From Mitsuokella jalaludinii DSM 13811 (GTDB taxonomy: Bacteria > Bacillota > Negativicutes > Selenomonadales > Selenomonadaceae): a stretch of 64,000 nucleotides of DNA. The notes under the pieces are model-generated. The model did not search any database. It was not told the DNA's origin and was given only the letters and a program-made list of their open reading frames with translations. The DNA lies in assembly GCF_000702905.1 (NCBI RefSeq), contig NZ_JNKR01000010.1, positions 1-64,000 of the forward strand, written 5' to 3'. Positions 49,700 to 58,989 of this stretch are shown one piece after another. Both the position numbers and the translations under genes were made by a program. Numbering within the stretch: the first letter of the stretch is position 1; each line of letters opens with the position of its first letter.

Positions 49700-52600
49700 G
49701 AAATCTGACAGAAGTCTCCTTGAAGAACAAGGTGCTCGTCTGGTACTTCATCATCGTGACGGCTATCGGCGGCATCTTTGCCTACAACAAGCTCGGCCGC
49801 ATGGAGGACCCGCAGTTCACGATACGCCAGATGGTCGTCTCGGCCGCCTGGCCGGGCGCGACGGCGCAGGAGATGCAGGAGCAGGTCACGGACAAGCTCG
49901 AGAAGAAGCTCCAGGACACGCAGGGACTCGACAACATCAAGAGTGAGACGCGCGCGGGCCAGACCATCATCTACGTCGAGCTCTCCGATGAGGTCGCGAA
50001 GGAAAAGGTGCGCGACACTTGGAAGGATGTGCGCAATCTCTGCGAGGACGTCAAGCGCGAACTGCCGCAGGGCGTCTACGGCCCGTACTACAACGACCGC
50101 TTCGACGATGTCTACGGCTCGATCTACGCCGTGACAGGCGACGGCTACTCGTATGAGGAGATGCGCCAGCAGGCCGAGAAGACGCGGCGACTGCTCCTCA
50201 ATGTGCCGAGCGTCCAGAAAGTCGAACTCGTCGGCGAACAGGAGGAGAAGGTCTACATCGAGATGGACCGCGCCAAGCTCTCCGAGCTCGGCATCAGCCC
50301 GCAGGTCATCATGAACGCGCTCGCACAGCAGAATGACATGACGCCAGGCGGCATGGTCGAGACGGACTCCGACAACGTCTACGTGCGCGTGTCGGGCCAG
50401 TTCGACGATGTCGAGGCCATCCGCCAGATGCCCGTGAATGCGGGCGGCAAGGTGCTGCGGCTCGGCGATATCGCCAAGGTCGAGCGCCGCTTTGAGGAGC
50501 CGGCTGCGCCGAAGATGTACTACAACGGCGAGCCGGCCATCGGCATCGCCGTCTCGATGGAGGACGGCGGCAATATCCTGAAGCTCGGCGATGATCTCAA
50601 GGCGGAGATCGGCAAGATCCAGCAGGACATGCCCGTCGGCCTCGAGATCCACCAGGTATCTGACCAGCCGAGCGTCGTCGCAGAGTCCATCCACGACTTC
50701 GTCAAGACGCTCGTCGAGGCCATCGTCATCGTGCTGGCCGTCAGCTTCCTGTCGCTTGGCTTCCGCACGGGCCTCGTCGTCGCGGGCTGCATCCCGCTCG
50801 TGCTCTGCGGTACCTTCGTCGTCATGTACGCTGTGGGCATCGACCTGCACAAAGTCTCGCTCGGCTCGCTGATCATCGCGCTCGGCCTGCTCGTCGACGA
50901 TGCCATCATCGCCGTCGAGATGATGAGCGTTAAGCTCGAGATGGGCAACAGCCGCTTTGATGCGGCCTGCTATGCCTTCCGCGCGACAGCCAAGCCGATG
51001 CTGACGGGCACGCTCATTACCTGCTGTGGCTTCATCCCCGTCGCCTTTGCGAAGGGCATGGCCAGCGAGTTCTGCAGCGCGCTCTTCCCGGTCATCGCAA
51101 CGGCGCTCTTGCTCTCGTGGATCGTCTCTGTCATGGTCGCGCCGCTCTACGGCTACTACCTGATCCGCGTCGAGGTCAAGAAGGATGCTGAGGGGCATAT
51201 TGACCCGTACCAGAGCCGCTTCTACACGTGGTTCCGCAAGGTGCTCACCATCTTCCTGACGCATCGCAAGGTCGTGCTCATCGCGACGGCCGGCGTATTC
51301 TTCCTCTCGCTCCTCATGATGACGTTCATCAAGCAGGAGTTCTTCCCGCCGTCGCTGCGCCCGGAGATCCTCGTAGAGCTTAAGCTGCCGGAGGGCTCCT
51401 CGATGGAGGCCTCGCAGGCCGTCTGCGACCGCATGTCGGACTTTTTGCAGGAGCGCAGTGACAAGCTTGAGAACTACTCGTATTACGTCGGCCAGTACGC
51501 GCCGCGCTTCGTGCTGACGGTCGACCCGAAGGCCGCAGCTGACAACTGTTCGCAGTTCGTCATCGTCGCGAAGGACACGAAGGCCCGCGAGGCGCTGGCC
51601 AAGGATCTCCAGGATGCCTTTGCCGGTGAGTTCTCCGACGTCAGCGGCAACATCCAGTTCATCCAGACGGGCCCGCCGGCCGATCATCCTGTCATGCTGC
51701 GCGTCTCTGGCTACACAGTCGACCAGGCGAAGGCGACGGCGGCTGAGGTCGCGGACATCCTCGCCGAGGATCCCAACAACACGAATATCCAGACGGACTG
51801 GGGTCAGAAGAGCAAGGTCGTCCACCTCGAGCTCGATCAGGACAAGCTGCGCAGCATGGGCGTGACGACGCAGGCCGTCTCGCAGATGCTCTACACGGAG
51901 ATCACGGGCGCCAAGGCGGCGGAATTCTACACGGGTGACCGCACGATCGACATCGACCTGCGGCTCGCGGCTGTTGACCGCCAGAACATCGCGGAGCTCA
52001 AGAATCTGCCGATCTACCTCGGCCAGGCCGGCTATGTGACGCTCGACCAGATCGCGAAGATCTCGTACGAAGGTGAGGACGGACTCATCAAGCGCTACGA
52101 CCTCATGCCGACCGTCACGGTCAGCGCCGATGTCAAGACGGGCACGGCTAATGACGCGACGAAGAAAGCGTACGAGGCGACGAAGGACCTGCGCGATGAT
52201 CTGCCGCTCGGCTGTTCCATCGAAGCTGCCGGCACGCTCGAGGACAGCGACAAGTCAGTCGGCTTCCTCGTCAAGCCGATACCAGTCATGGTATTCCTGA
52301 TCATGACGCTCCTGATGTTCCAGCTGCGCAGCTTCAAGGACATGGTCCTGACCGTCCTGACGGCGCCGCTCGGCATCATCGGCGTGGCCATCGGCATGCT
52401 CGTGCTCGACAAGGCCATGGGCTTCGTCGCCATTCTCGGCGTGCTCGCGCTCTTCGGCATGATCATCCGCAACTCGGTCATCCTCATCGACCAGATCCAG
52501 AAGCATCTGGAGGCGGGCGAAACGCCGTGGGATGCCGTTGTCGACTCCGCTGTGCTGCGCTTCCGCCCCATCATGCTGACGGCTGCAGCCGCCATCCTCG

Positions 52601-52740
52601 GCATGCTGCCCCTGATGACGAGCGCCTTCTGGGGGCCGATGGCCGTCGCCATCGCCAGCGGCCTGCTCGTCGCCACGGTCTTGACACTGCTCGTGCTGCC
52701 GACGATGTATGCTGCGATGTACAAGATACAGAAGCCGTAA
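49696..52740 (+). CDS. RND-family efflux transporter (HAE1-like)
   Basis: 1014 residues with twelve membrane helices and two large periplasmic loops, typical of AcrB-type proton-driven pumps. TM4 contains the proton-relay pair in GLLVDDAIIAVE, and the second-half repeat LFGMIIRNSVILIDQ is a TM10 pattern. It may export hydrophobic drugs, bile salts or dyes; the closest subgroup (with MEDPQFTIRQMVVSAAWPGATAQEMQEQV at the start) is often of unknown substrate. Overlaps the adaptor stop by 4 bp. A strong terminator follows, so the operon is complete. Confidence 0.94.
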   Translation: MRNLTEVSLKNKVLVWYFIIVTAIGGIFAYNKLGRMEDPQFTIRQMVVSAAWPGATAQEMQEQVTDKLEKKLQDTQGLDNIKSETRAGQTIIYVELSDEVAKEKVRDTWKDVRNLCEDVKRELPQGVYGPYYNDRFDDVYGSIYAVTGDGYSYEEMRQQAEKTRRLLLNVPSVQKVELVGEQEEKVYIEMDRAKLSELGISPQVIMNALAQQNDMTPGGMVETDSDNVYVRVSGQFDDVEAIRQMPVNAGGKVLRLGDIAKVERRFEEPAAPKMYYNGEPAIGIAVSMEDGGNILKLGDDLKAEIGKIQQDMPVGLEIHQVSDQPSVVAESIHDFVKTLVEAIVIVLAVSFLSLGFRTGLVVAGCIPLVLCGTFVVMYAVGIDLHKVSLGSLIIALGLLVDDAIIAVEMMSVKLEMGNSRFDAACYAFRATAKPMLTGTLITCCGFIPVAFAKGMASEFCSALFPVIATALLLSWIVSVMVAPLYGYYLIRVEVKKDAEGHIDPYQSRFYTWFRKVLTIFLTHRKVVLIATAGVFFLSLLMMTFIKQEFFPPSLRPEILVELKLPEGSSMEASQAVCDRMSDFLQERSDKLENYSYYVGQYAPRFVLTVDPKAAADNCSQFVIVAKDTKAREALAKDLQDAFAGEFSDVSGNIQFIQTGPPADHPVMLRVSGYTVDQAKATAAEVADILAEDPNNTNIQTDWGQKSKVVHLELDQDKLRSMGVTTQAVSQMLYTEITGAKAAEFYTGDRTIDIDLRLAAVDRQNIAELKNLPIYLGQAGYVTLDQIAKISYEGEDGLIKRYDLMPTVTVSADVKTGTANDATKKAYEATKDLRDDLPLGCSIEAAGTLEDSDKSVGFLVKPIPVMVFLIMTLLMFQLRSFKDMVLTVLTAPLGIIGVAIGMLVLDKAMGFVAILGVLALFGMIIRNSVILIDQIQKHLEAGETPWDAVVDSAVLRFRPIMLTAAAAILGMLPLMTSAFWGPMAVAIASGLLVATVLTLLVLPTMYAAMYKIQKP

Positions 52741-52741
52741 T

Positions 52742-52789
52742 CCCATCAAAAAAGGTTCCACTCATCGGAGTGGAACCTTTTTTGATGGG
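52742..52789. terminator. Bidirectional terminator with 22-bp perfect arms
   Basis: Positions 52742-52763 and 52768-52789 are exact reverse complements around ATCG, with A6/T6 tracts inside. It separates the RND gene from the convergent gene at 52799. Confidence 0.95.
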
Positions 52790-52798
52790 GCAGGGCAG

Positions 52799-53899
52799 TC
52801 ACGGCAGATTGGGGATGCTGCGGCTGATGGCCGTGTGGCGGATGATGTCGTCGACGCGCAGGTCGACGGCGAGCTCCTGCTTGTTGAGCGTCTCGGCCTG
52901 GGCGAGCTCATCGGGGTCATCGTTCTTGATGCCCGCGAGGAAGTGCTGCCATGCCTTGAGCGTTAGCTCCGTGGCCTGCTGGCGCTGGTCGGCAAGGTAG
53001 CGGGCACCGGGCGGCACCTCGACGCTCGAGAGCTCCTGCTGGCGAGCCTGCAGAGTCGGGATGACTTCCTTCTCGACCAGTGCCTCAAGCCCCGCCTTCT
53101 GCTCGGCCGTGAATGTGCCGGAACTCGTCTGGCTCAGTGCGGCAAAGCGGGCCTTGTAGGCGGTGAGCTTCTCGTTGTAGGAGGCGACGATGTTCTTCGT
53201 CGCCTCGCTGTACTTGGCGATGTCCTCGTTGTGTAGCGGCGTGATGGCGTCGAGGTAGTCGCGGTAATTCTTGAGATAGGTGACTTGCCAGTGGCCGTCC
53301 GTCGCCTGCTCCATGGCGGCCTCGAGCGTGAAGGATGTGCCCGTCCAGTCGTCGCGCACCTCGATCTCAGCCGTTGCCGCCGTGCCGTCGCGCGTGACCT
53401 TGCCGATGCCGACAAGCGAGGTGTTGCGCATCTGGCTGCGCGCGAGGAAGCGCTCGTAGTCGATGCCGAGCTGGCGTCCCTTGAGGATGTCCGTGCCTTC
53501 AGGCAGGCTCCACTCGCCCGAGCTCACGCGCCGCAGGATCGTGTCCTGCGTGCCGCTCGTGAGCTGCGGCTTGACCGTGATGTAGAACTTCTCGTAGGCG
53601 GCCTTGTTGACAGCTGTCAGCGTCGTGTCGTAGGAGAGCAGGTCTGCCGTCAGGTCGTCGTAGCCGCGCGAGGTCACGAGGTCGAGGTTGACGTAGTGCC
53701 GGAAGCTGTCGGCATCCTTCTTCTGAACGGCGATCGCCGCCTGCTCGAGCGCGTATTCCGGTGTGCGCTTCTCGGCATACGAATGCCAGCCGAAGAAGGC
53801 GCCGAGCGCGAGGATCAGCAGCACGAGGATCAGGAGAGCCTGGCGTCGCCTCCTGATCCTACGCCTCTGTATGGTCTTTTCCCAAGTATAATCATCCAT
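52799..53899 (-). CDS. Membrane-anchored protein of unknown function
   Basis: 366 residues. A very basic cytoplasmic start (QRRRIRRRRQ) is followed by one membrane helix (about 21-43) and a large extracytoplasmic region. The segment after the helix (about 50-125: TPEYALEQAAIAVQKKDADSFRHYVNLDLV) resembles DUF2939-type domains; the rest is rich in helices and Gln/Glu. I do not recognise a function. AAAGGA lies upstream of ATG 53899; an in-frame ATG at 53974 has none. It is monocistronic and convergent with the RND operon. Confidence 0.78.
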   Translation of the reverse strand: MDDYTWEKTIQRRRIRRRRQALLILVLLILALGAFFGWHSYAEKRTPEYALEQAAIAVQKKDADSFRHYVNLDLVTSRGYDDLTADLLSYDTTLTAVNKAAYEKFYITVKPQLTSGTQDTILRRVSSGEWSLPEGTDILKGRQLGIDYERFLARSQMRNTSLVGIGKVTRDGTAATAEIEVRDDWTGTSFTLEAAMEQATDGHWQVTYLKNYRDYLDAITPLHNEDIAKYSEATKNIVASYNEKLTAYKARFAALSQTSSGTFTAEQKAGLEALVEKEVIPTLQARQQELSSVEVPPGARYLADQRQQATELTLKAWQHFLAGIKNDDPDELAQAETLNKQELAVDLRVDDIIRHTAISRSIPNLP

Positions 53900-54060
53900 C
53901 TGGCAAATTCCTTTCTGTCTGTGTGATTCTATTATACTATACGAGGCGGTATGCGTCCAAAAAATCGCCAGCACTCATATGTTTTCCTTGTAATATCTGG
54001 TAGAATAGTGAGATAGAGAATAGAATCTCATGCGTTTGTGCTTTGGAGGAAATGTTTTTT

Positions 54061-54522
54061 ATGAAATGGGTCAACCACCAGGTCCTGACGGGCGTCATTG
54101 TCTATGCGGCCACGGACGATATGCTGCTGACTATCTACAGCATGGCGGGGGCAATCTTCCCCGACAAGGTCGAGGGCAATCCGCATGCGGGCAATTACTG
54201 GAGCTGGCGCAGCCGTCACCGCGGCTGGTCGCACTGGCCGCTCTTGTACCTCGGTCTGATCTTTTTCCTGAGCAGGCTCGAGGAGGGGCAGCTGACTGCC
54301 TTGCCGACGGCCGACCTCACGACGATCGGCATCTACATCTGCATCGGCGCTCTCTTGCACATCGCCGAGGACGCCGTCTGCGGCAAGGTGCCGCTCTTGA
54401 CGCCGTACCAGAAAGTCGGCGTCAGGCTCTTCAAGGTCGGCTCTGTGCCGGAGTACCTCTTCACGATTGCGGCTGTGCTGCTCTGCTACGGCCTGCGCAC
54501 GCATTTTTCTTTTTTGAGCTGA
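54061..54522 (+). CDS. YdjM-like inner-membrane metal-dependent hydrolase family protein (DUF457)
   Basis: 153 residues, about three to four membrane segments. The pattern MKWVNHQVLTGVIVY ... SMAGAIFPDKVEG and HRGWSHWPLLY (with conserved His, Asp and HRxxTH-like HRGWSH) is that of the YdjM/DUF457 family, membrane-bound putative metal-dependent hydrolases of unknown substrate. ATG 54061 is chosen because GGAGGA (54045-54050) is 10 bp away; the in-frame ATG at 54052 is too close to it. The fbp gene starts 50 bp downstream. Confidence 0.8.
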   Translation: MKWVNHQVLTGVIVYAATDDMLLTIYSMAGAIFPDKVEGNPHAGNYWSWRSRHRGWSHWPLLYLGLIFFLSRLEEGQLTALPTADLTTIGIYICIGALLHIAEDAVCGKVPLLTPYQKVGVRLFKVGSVPEYLFTIAAVLLCYGLRTHFSFLS

Positions 54523-54572
54523 CTTGCGCTGAGATATGAGATTGAGGGATAGATTAGGGAAGGGGAGTCACG

Positions 54573-56486
54573 ATGACGGACTATCGCACACACACGAAGA
54601 AGACGAGCAAGATCCTGCGCCTCATGGCCGAGAAATACCCAACAAAAGAAGCCGTTTACGAGAAGCTCATCTACCTGCAGTCGTACCTCTCGCTGCCGAA
54701 GGGCATCGAGCACTTCATGAGCGACCTGCACGGCGAGTATGCCTCGTTTTTCCACATCCTCAACAACTGCTCCGGCGTCATCCGCGAGAAGGTCGACTAC
54801 GTCTTCGGCGTGCGGCTGACGGAGGACGAGAAGGCGGAGTTCTGCACGCTCATCTACTACCCGAAGGAGAAGATCGACCAGATGCGCACGGAGCGGCGCG
54901 CGACGCCGTCGTGGTACCGCGAGAACCTCTCGCGCCTGCTCGAGCTCGCGAAGCTCATGAGCTACAAGTATCCGGCTTCGAAGGTCAGCGGCTTCATCCC
55001 CGACCGCTACGCATCGGTCATCGTCGAGCTCATGAACACGCGCCCGGAAGCCGACCAGGCGCAGTTCCTCTACCTCAAGAAGCTCCTCAATACCATCGTG
55101 CAGATTGACAGCGGCGCGGACTTCATCGAGGCGTTCACCGTTCTGATTAAGCGGCTGGCCGTCGACCGGCTCCACATCGTCGGCGATTTCTTTGACCGCG
55201 GCAACCGGCCCGACGCCATCCTCAACTTGCTCATGGAGCACCCGTCCGTCGACATCCAGTGGGGCAACCACGATGTGCTCTGGATGGGCGCGGCGCTCGG
55301 CAGCGAGGCCTGCATCGCGACGGTCGTGCGCAATTCCCTGCGCTACCACAATACCGACGTCCTCGAGCGCGGCTACGGCATCAGCCTGCGGCCGCTGACG
55401 ACATTTGCCTCGCACATCTACCCCGACGAAGCGCCCCTGAAGGCAGCGGAGCGCGCCATCACCATCATGATGTTCAAGCTCGAGGGCCAGCTCATCGCGC
55501 GCAATCACGACTTCCAGATGGAGAGCCGCCGGCTGCTCCATCACATCGACTTCCGTTCCTCGTATGCGCGGCTCGGCGACGGCAGGCGCTACGAGCTCGA
55601 GAGCGCCTACTTCCCGACGATTGACGAGTCGGGCGAGGATGTCTACGAGCTGACCGCAAAGGAGCAGGAGATCATCGCGGACCTGCGCTCCTACTTCACG
55701 GAGAGCGCCGTCCTGCACCGTCACGTCGACTACCTCTACCAGAAGGGCAATCTCTACACCTGCTGCAACGGCAATCTGCTGTTCCACGGCTGCGTGCCGC
55801 TCAATGAAGACGGCAGTTTCCGCACGATACGCTTCGAGGGCAAGGAGTACCGCGGCCGCAGCTGGTTCGACTTCTGCGAGCAGCGCGCGCGGGAGGCATG
55901 GCTGCACGGCACGCCGCGCGCCCTCGACTTTATGTACTTCCTCTGGTGCGGCAGGCTCTCGCCGACGTCTGGGCGCGAGTTCAAGACGTTTGAGCGCGCG
56001 CTGATTCCCGACGAGAGCACCTGGAAGGAGCCGTCCGACCCGTACTACCGCTACATCGACACAGTGGAATGCTGCGAGCATGTCCTGCAGGAATTCGGCC
56101 TCGACCCGAAGCGCGGCCACATCATCAACGGCCATGTACCCGTCAAGGTCAAGAAGGGCGAGAGCCCCATCAAGGCGGGCGGCCGCGCCATCATCATCGA
56201 CGGCGGCTTCTGCCGCGCCTACCACAAGAAGACGGGCATCTCCGGCTACACGCTCATCTCGAATTCGCGCGGCCTGCGCCTGCTCGAGCACCAGCGCATC
56301 GCCGACGTCCGCGAGGCGCTGCGCGCCAACCACGACATCGAGTCCGTCTCCGAGACAGTCGAACTGCAGTCGTGCCACAACACGGTCGGCGACACCGACC
56401 AAGGCCGAGCCATCCAGGACGAGATCACGGACCTCTACAATCTGCTGCTCGCCTACCAGAACGGCTTGTTGAAGCCCCAGAATTGA
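54573..56486 (+). CDS. fbp: Fructose-1,6-bisphosphatase, class III
   Basis: 637 residues, typical of class III enzymes (about 640-670), which are found mainly in Firmicutes. It hydrolyses fructose-1,6-bisphosphate in gluconeogenesis. The calcineurin-like metal motifs are in order: SDLHGE (about residue 49), GDFFDRG (about 205) and WGNHDV (about 230); a late GHVPVKVKKGESP stretch completes the site. GGGAG precedes ATG 54573. larE follows 25 bp after the stop. Confidence 0.95.
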   Translation: MTDYRTHTKKTSKILRLMAEKYPTKEAVYEKLIYLQSYLSLPKGIEHFMSDLHGEYASFFHILNNCSGVIREKVDYVFGVRLTEDEKAEFCTLIYYPKEKIDQMRTERRATPSWYRENLSRLLELAKLMSYKYPASKVSGFIPDRYASVIVELMNTRPEADQAQFLYLKKLLNTIVQIDSGADFIEAFTVLIKRLAVDRLHIVGDFFDRGNRPDAILNLLMEHPSVDIQWGNHDVLWMGAALGSEACIATVVRNSLRYHNTDVLERGYGISLRPLTTFASHIYPDEAPLKAAERAITIMMFKLEGQLIARNHDFQMESRRLLHHIDFRSSYARLGDGRRYELESAYFPTIDESGEDVYELTAKEQEIIADLRSYFTESAVLHRHVDYLYQKGNLYTCCNGNLLFHGCVPLNEDGSFRTIRFEGKEYRGRSWFDFCEQRAREAWLHGTPRALDFMYFLWCGRLSPTSGREFKTFERALIPDESTWKEPSDPYYRYIDTVECCEHVLQEFGLDPKRGHIINGHVPVKVKKGESPIKAGGRAIIIDGGFCRAYHKKTGISGYTLISNSRGLRLLEHQRIADVREALRANHDIESVSETVELQSCHNTVGDTDQGRAIQDEITDLYNLLLAYQNGLLKPQN

Positions 56487-56511
56487 TTTCCCCTGAAGAA
56501 AGGTGATTCCC

Positions 56512-57351
56512 ATGAACTCTATACAGTCTCTCCCCGAGCCCGTGCGCCAGAAGTACGAGAAGTTGCGGGTCATCCTGCAGCAGCTCGGCAGTGTCGCCGT
56601 GGCCTTCTCGAGCGGCGTCGACTCGACCTTGCTCGTCAAGGTAGCGCACGATGTGCTTGGCAGCAAAGCGGTGGCGTTCACCGCGGCCTCTGACTTTGTG
56701 CCGCAGCGCGATGTCGACGACGCCCGGGCCTTCTGCGAGAAAGAGGGCATCGAGCACCATGCCGTGCCGTTCCCGATCCTCACGGTGCCGCATGTCCGCG
56801 AGAACCCCAAAGACCGCTGCTACTACTGCAAGCACGCACTGTTCGCGCACATGAAGGAACTCGCAGCAGAGCATGGCCTCGCCTTTGTTGTCGACGGCTC
56901 GAACCTCGACGACGACGGCGACTACCGCCCGGGGCACAGGGCGCTTCGCGAGCTCGCCATCGTGAGCCCGCTGCACGAGGCAGGGCTCCGCAAGGCCGAC
57001 ATCCGCGCGCTCTCCAGGGCGCTCGGCCTGCCGACCTGGGACAAGCCGTCGTTTGCCTGCCTGGCCTCGCGCTTCCCGTACGGCACGGTGCTGACGCCGG
57101 AGGGGCTCGCGCGCGTCAATCGCGCCGAGGAATTCCTTATGGCGAAGGGCTTCCGCCAGCTGCGCGTGCGCGCGCATGGCGAGGTGGCGCGCATCGAGCT
57201 CGTGCCAGAGGACATCCCGCGCTTCCTTGAAGAAGGTCTGCGCGAGGAGACGGCGGCTTTTTTCCGGCGCATCGGCTTTGCCTACGCCGCGCTCGACCTG
57301 CTCGGCTACCGCACGGGCAGCCTCAATGAGACACTTGCTGAGAAGCCATGA
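56512..57351 (+). CDS. larE: LarE-type ATP-dependent sacrificial sulfur transferase
   Basis: 279 residues. PP-loop SGVDS (34-38) and a GSNLDDDGDYRPG motif mark LarE, which builds the nickel-pincer cofactor of lactate racemase. It has a CxxC (C103, C106) plus C183 (ACLASR), three cysteines as in the Fe-S-cluster type of LarE that can act catalytically, as opposed to the single-Cys sacrificial type (inference from the pattern). ATG 56512 is preferred to GTG 56503 because AAAGGTG overlaps the latter. larA, larB and larC are not in the window, so the target may be elsewhere. Confidence 0.88.
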   Translation: MNSIQSLPEPVRQKYEKLRVILQQLGSVAVAFSSGVDSTLLVKVAHDVLGSKAVAFTAASDFVPQRDVDDARAFCEKEGIEHHAVPFPILTVPHVRENPKDRCYYCKHALFAHMKELAAEHGLAFVVDGSNLDDDGDYRPGHRALRELAIVSPLHEAGLRKADIRALSRALGLPTWDKPSFACLASRFPYGTVLTPEGLARVNRAEEFLMAKGFRQLRVRAHGEVARIELVPEDIPRFLEEGLREETAAFFRRIGFAYAALDLLGYRTGSLNETLAEKP

Positions 57352-57428
57352 GATTTGCGCTCCTCGCGGCGATGATGTACTATAGAGGATGTACGATTGC
57401 ATAGATGCATAGAATGGAGATTTTCTGG

Positions 57429-58967
57429 ATGAAATCAGCAACGAAGATTTTATCAGGCCTGATGATCACGGCCCTCGTCCTGCCGGCAGCAGCGGGCACG
57501 GCCAGCGCCGCGACGTATCATTCCGATTCCGATACGAGCCTGGGCCTGCTCGACTACCTTGAGAACGAGCACCGCGCGGCGCGCGCCCAGAAGCCGAATC
57601 CCGAGAAAGACCAGCTCAAGGCCGATACGGAGGAGATGCGCAAGCACCTGCGCTACCCGATTGACCCGACGAAGGCCGCACCTGTCGCCTTCGAGGGCGA
57701 TGACCTCACGTGGAACCAGGTGACGGGTGACTTCACGGCCAAGGGCAAGGTCAAGGTCACACAGCTCGACGAGCACCGCTTCGAAGGCGAGAACGTCGAC
57801 GGCAATACGATCGAGGAGCGCATTCACATTCCGGGCAAGGGCCATATGCTGCAGTTCACGCCGGGCCAGACTGAGGTCATGCTCGACGGCTTCGAGACGA
57901 ACTACAACTACCGCACGCGCACGGGTTCGATGGAGAGCGCCAAGGGCAAAGTGGCCGAAAACTACATGACGGGCAAGAAGTTCGAGTTCTATCCCGACAA
58001 GATCGTCATCTACGACGGCACGAAGACGAAGTGCAGCGCCATCCATCCCGACTACAACCTCTTTGCGCGCAAGATCGAGATCTACCCCGACGACAAGATG
58101 GTCCTGCACAACGTCAAGTTCAAGATCAAGGGCGCCACCTTCATGTCGAAGTCGCGCTACGAGGTCAACCTCAAGAAAGACACGACTGTCTCCGACTGGT
58201 TCCCGCGCGTCGGCTACGACAAGACGAACGGCCTCTGGATCCGCGAGAACCTCAAGCAGCCCATCGCCAAGAATGTCGATGCCAATGCCAAGATCGTCTA
58301 CACGACAAAGAAAGATTGGCGCAATGAGTTCAACGTGGGCTGGGCCAACGCGGGCAACTACGCGCGCGTGACGCAGGGCTACTTCGACGACAGCGACGAC
58401 AACTGGATCAAGAAGCAGCCGTCGCTGCTCGTCGGCCACACGGCGCGCATCGGCAATTCTCCGTTCCACTACAGCGTCAACGGCGAGTACGGCCGCTGGA
58501 AGCAGGGCGAGGTCAAGAGTAACCACAAGATGTACAATGTCGGCCTGAGCTACGACCCGATCCGCTTTGAAGGCTGGAAGCTCAACCTCAGCACGAGCTA
58601 TGAGGTCACGCACGAGTCGTACAACGACGCGCACTACAACGGCTTCAACTACGATGCGACCTTGACGAAGGACTTCGACGACCGCTGGTCGGGCTACGGC
58701 GCCTACCGCTATCAGAAGAATAATCGCGAGCTCTCGCCGTTCGACTTCGACAACGACAGCTACTCGCGCAAAGTAGAGGCCGGCTTCAGCTACCGCATTG
58801 ACGAGAACAACCGCGTGGCCTTCGGCTCGAAGTACGATGTGGACAACGCGGTCTGGCGCAAATTCGACTACTACTGGTTCCACGACATGCACTGCTCGCA
58901 GCTCATCCTTCACTACGAAGGACGCGACAATACCTGGAAGGTCAAGTGGCGCTTCCTGCCGATGTGA
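57429..58967 (+). CDS. LptA/LptD-like outer-membrane LPS-assembly protein
   Basis: 512 residues with a signal peptide (ends near ASAA, residue 28). Residues about 85-240 have the LptA/OstA beta-jellyroll pattern (LTWNQVTGDFTAKGKVKVTQ ... GKKFEFYPDKIVIYDGTKTKCS); residues about 250-512 are aromatic, alternating strands of an outer-membrane barrel (GYGAYRYQKNNRE, WKVKWRFLPM). This is the shape of LptD but shorter than proteobacterial LptD (about 780). It likely helps insert LPS into the outer membrane, next to the heptose genes that follow. ATG 57429 has GGAGA upstream. The terminal Met instead of Phe is unusual. Confidence 0.8.
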   Translation: MKSATKILSGLMITALVLPAAAGTASAATYHSDSDTSLGLLDYLENEHRAARAQKPNPEKDQLKADTEEMRKHLRYPIDPTKAAPVAFEGDDLTWNQVTGDFTAKGKVKVTQLDEHRFEGENVDGNTIEERIHIPGKGHMLQFTPGQTEVMLDGFETNYNYRTRTGSMESAKGKVAENYMTGKKFEFYPDKIVIYDGTKTKCSAIHPDYNLFARKIEIYPDDKMVLHNVKFKIKGATFMSKSRYEVNLKKDTTVSDWFPRVGYDKTNGLWIRENLKQPIAKNVDANAKIVYTTKKDWRNEFNVGWANAGNYARVTQGYFDDSDDNWIKKQPSLLVGHTARIGNSPFHYSVNGEYGRWKQGEVKSNHKMYNVGLSYDPIRFEGWKLNLSTSYEVTHESYNDAHYNGFNYDATLTKDFDDRWSGYGAYRYQKNNRELSPFDFDNDSYSRKVEAGFSYRIDENNRVAFGSKYDVDNAVWRKFDYYWFHDMHCSQLILHYEGRDNTWKVKWRFLPM

Positions 58968-58989
58968 TGCGCTGGCAGTATGAGAAAGG

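Noticed and set aside
53978-53990. Possible fourth copy of the CymR-like operator
   Set aside because: ATATGTTT is present but the partner half-site at the N7 spacing is absent.
54486-56810. 774-residue minus-strand frame
   Set aside because: Antisense to fbp, which carries all metal-binding motifs of class III FBPase.
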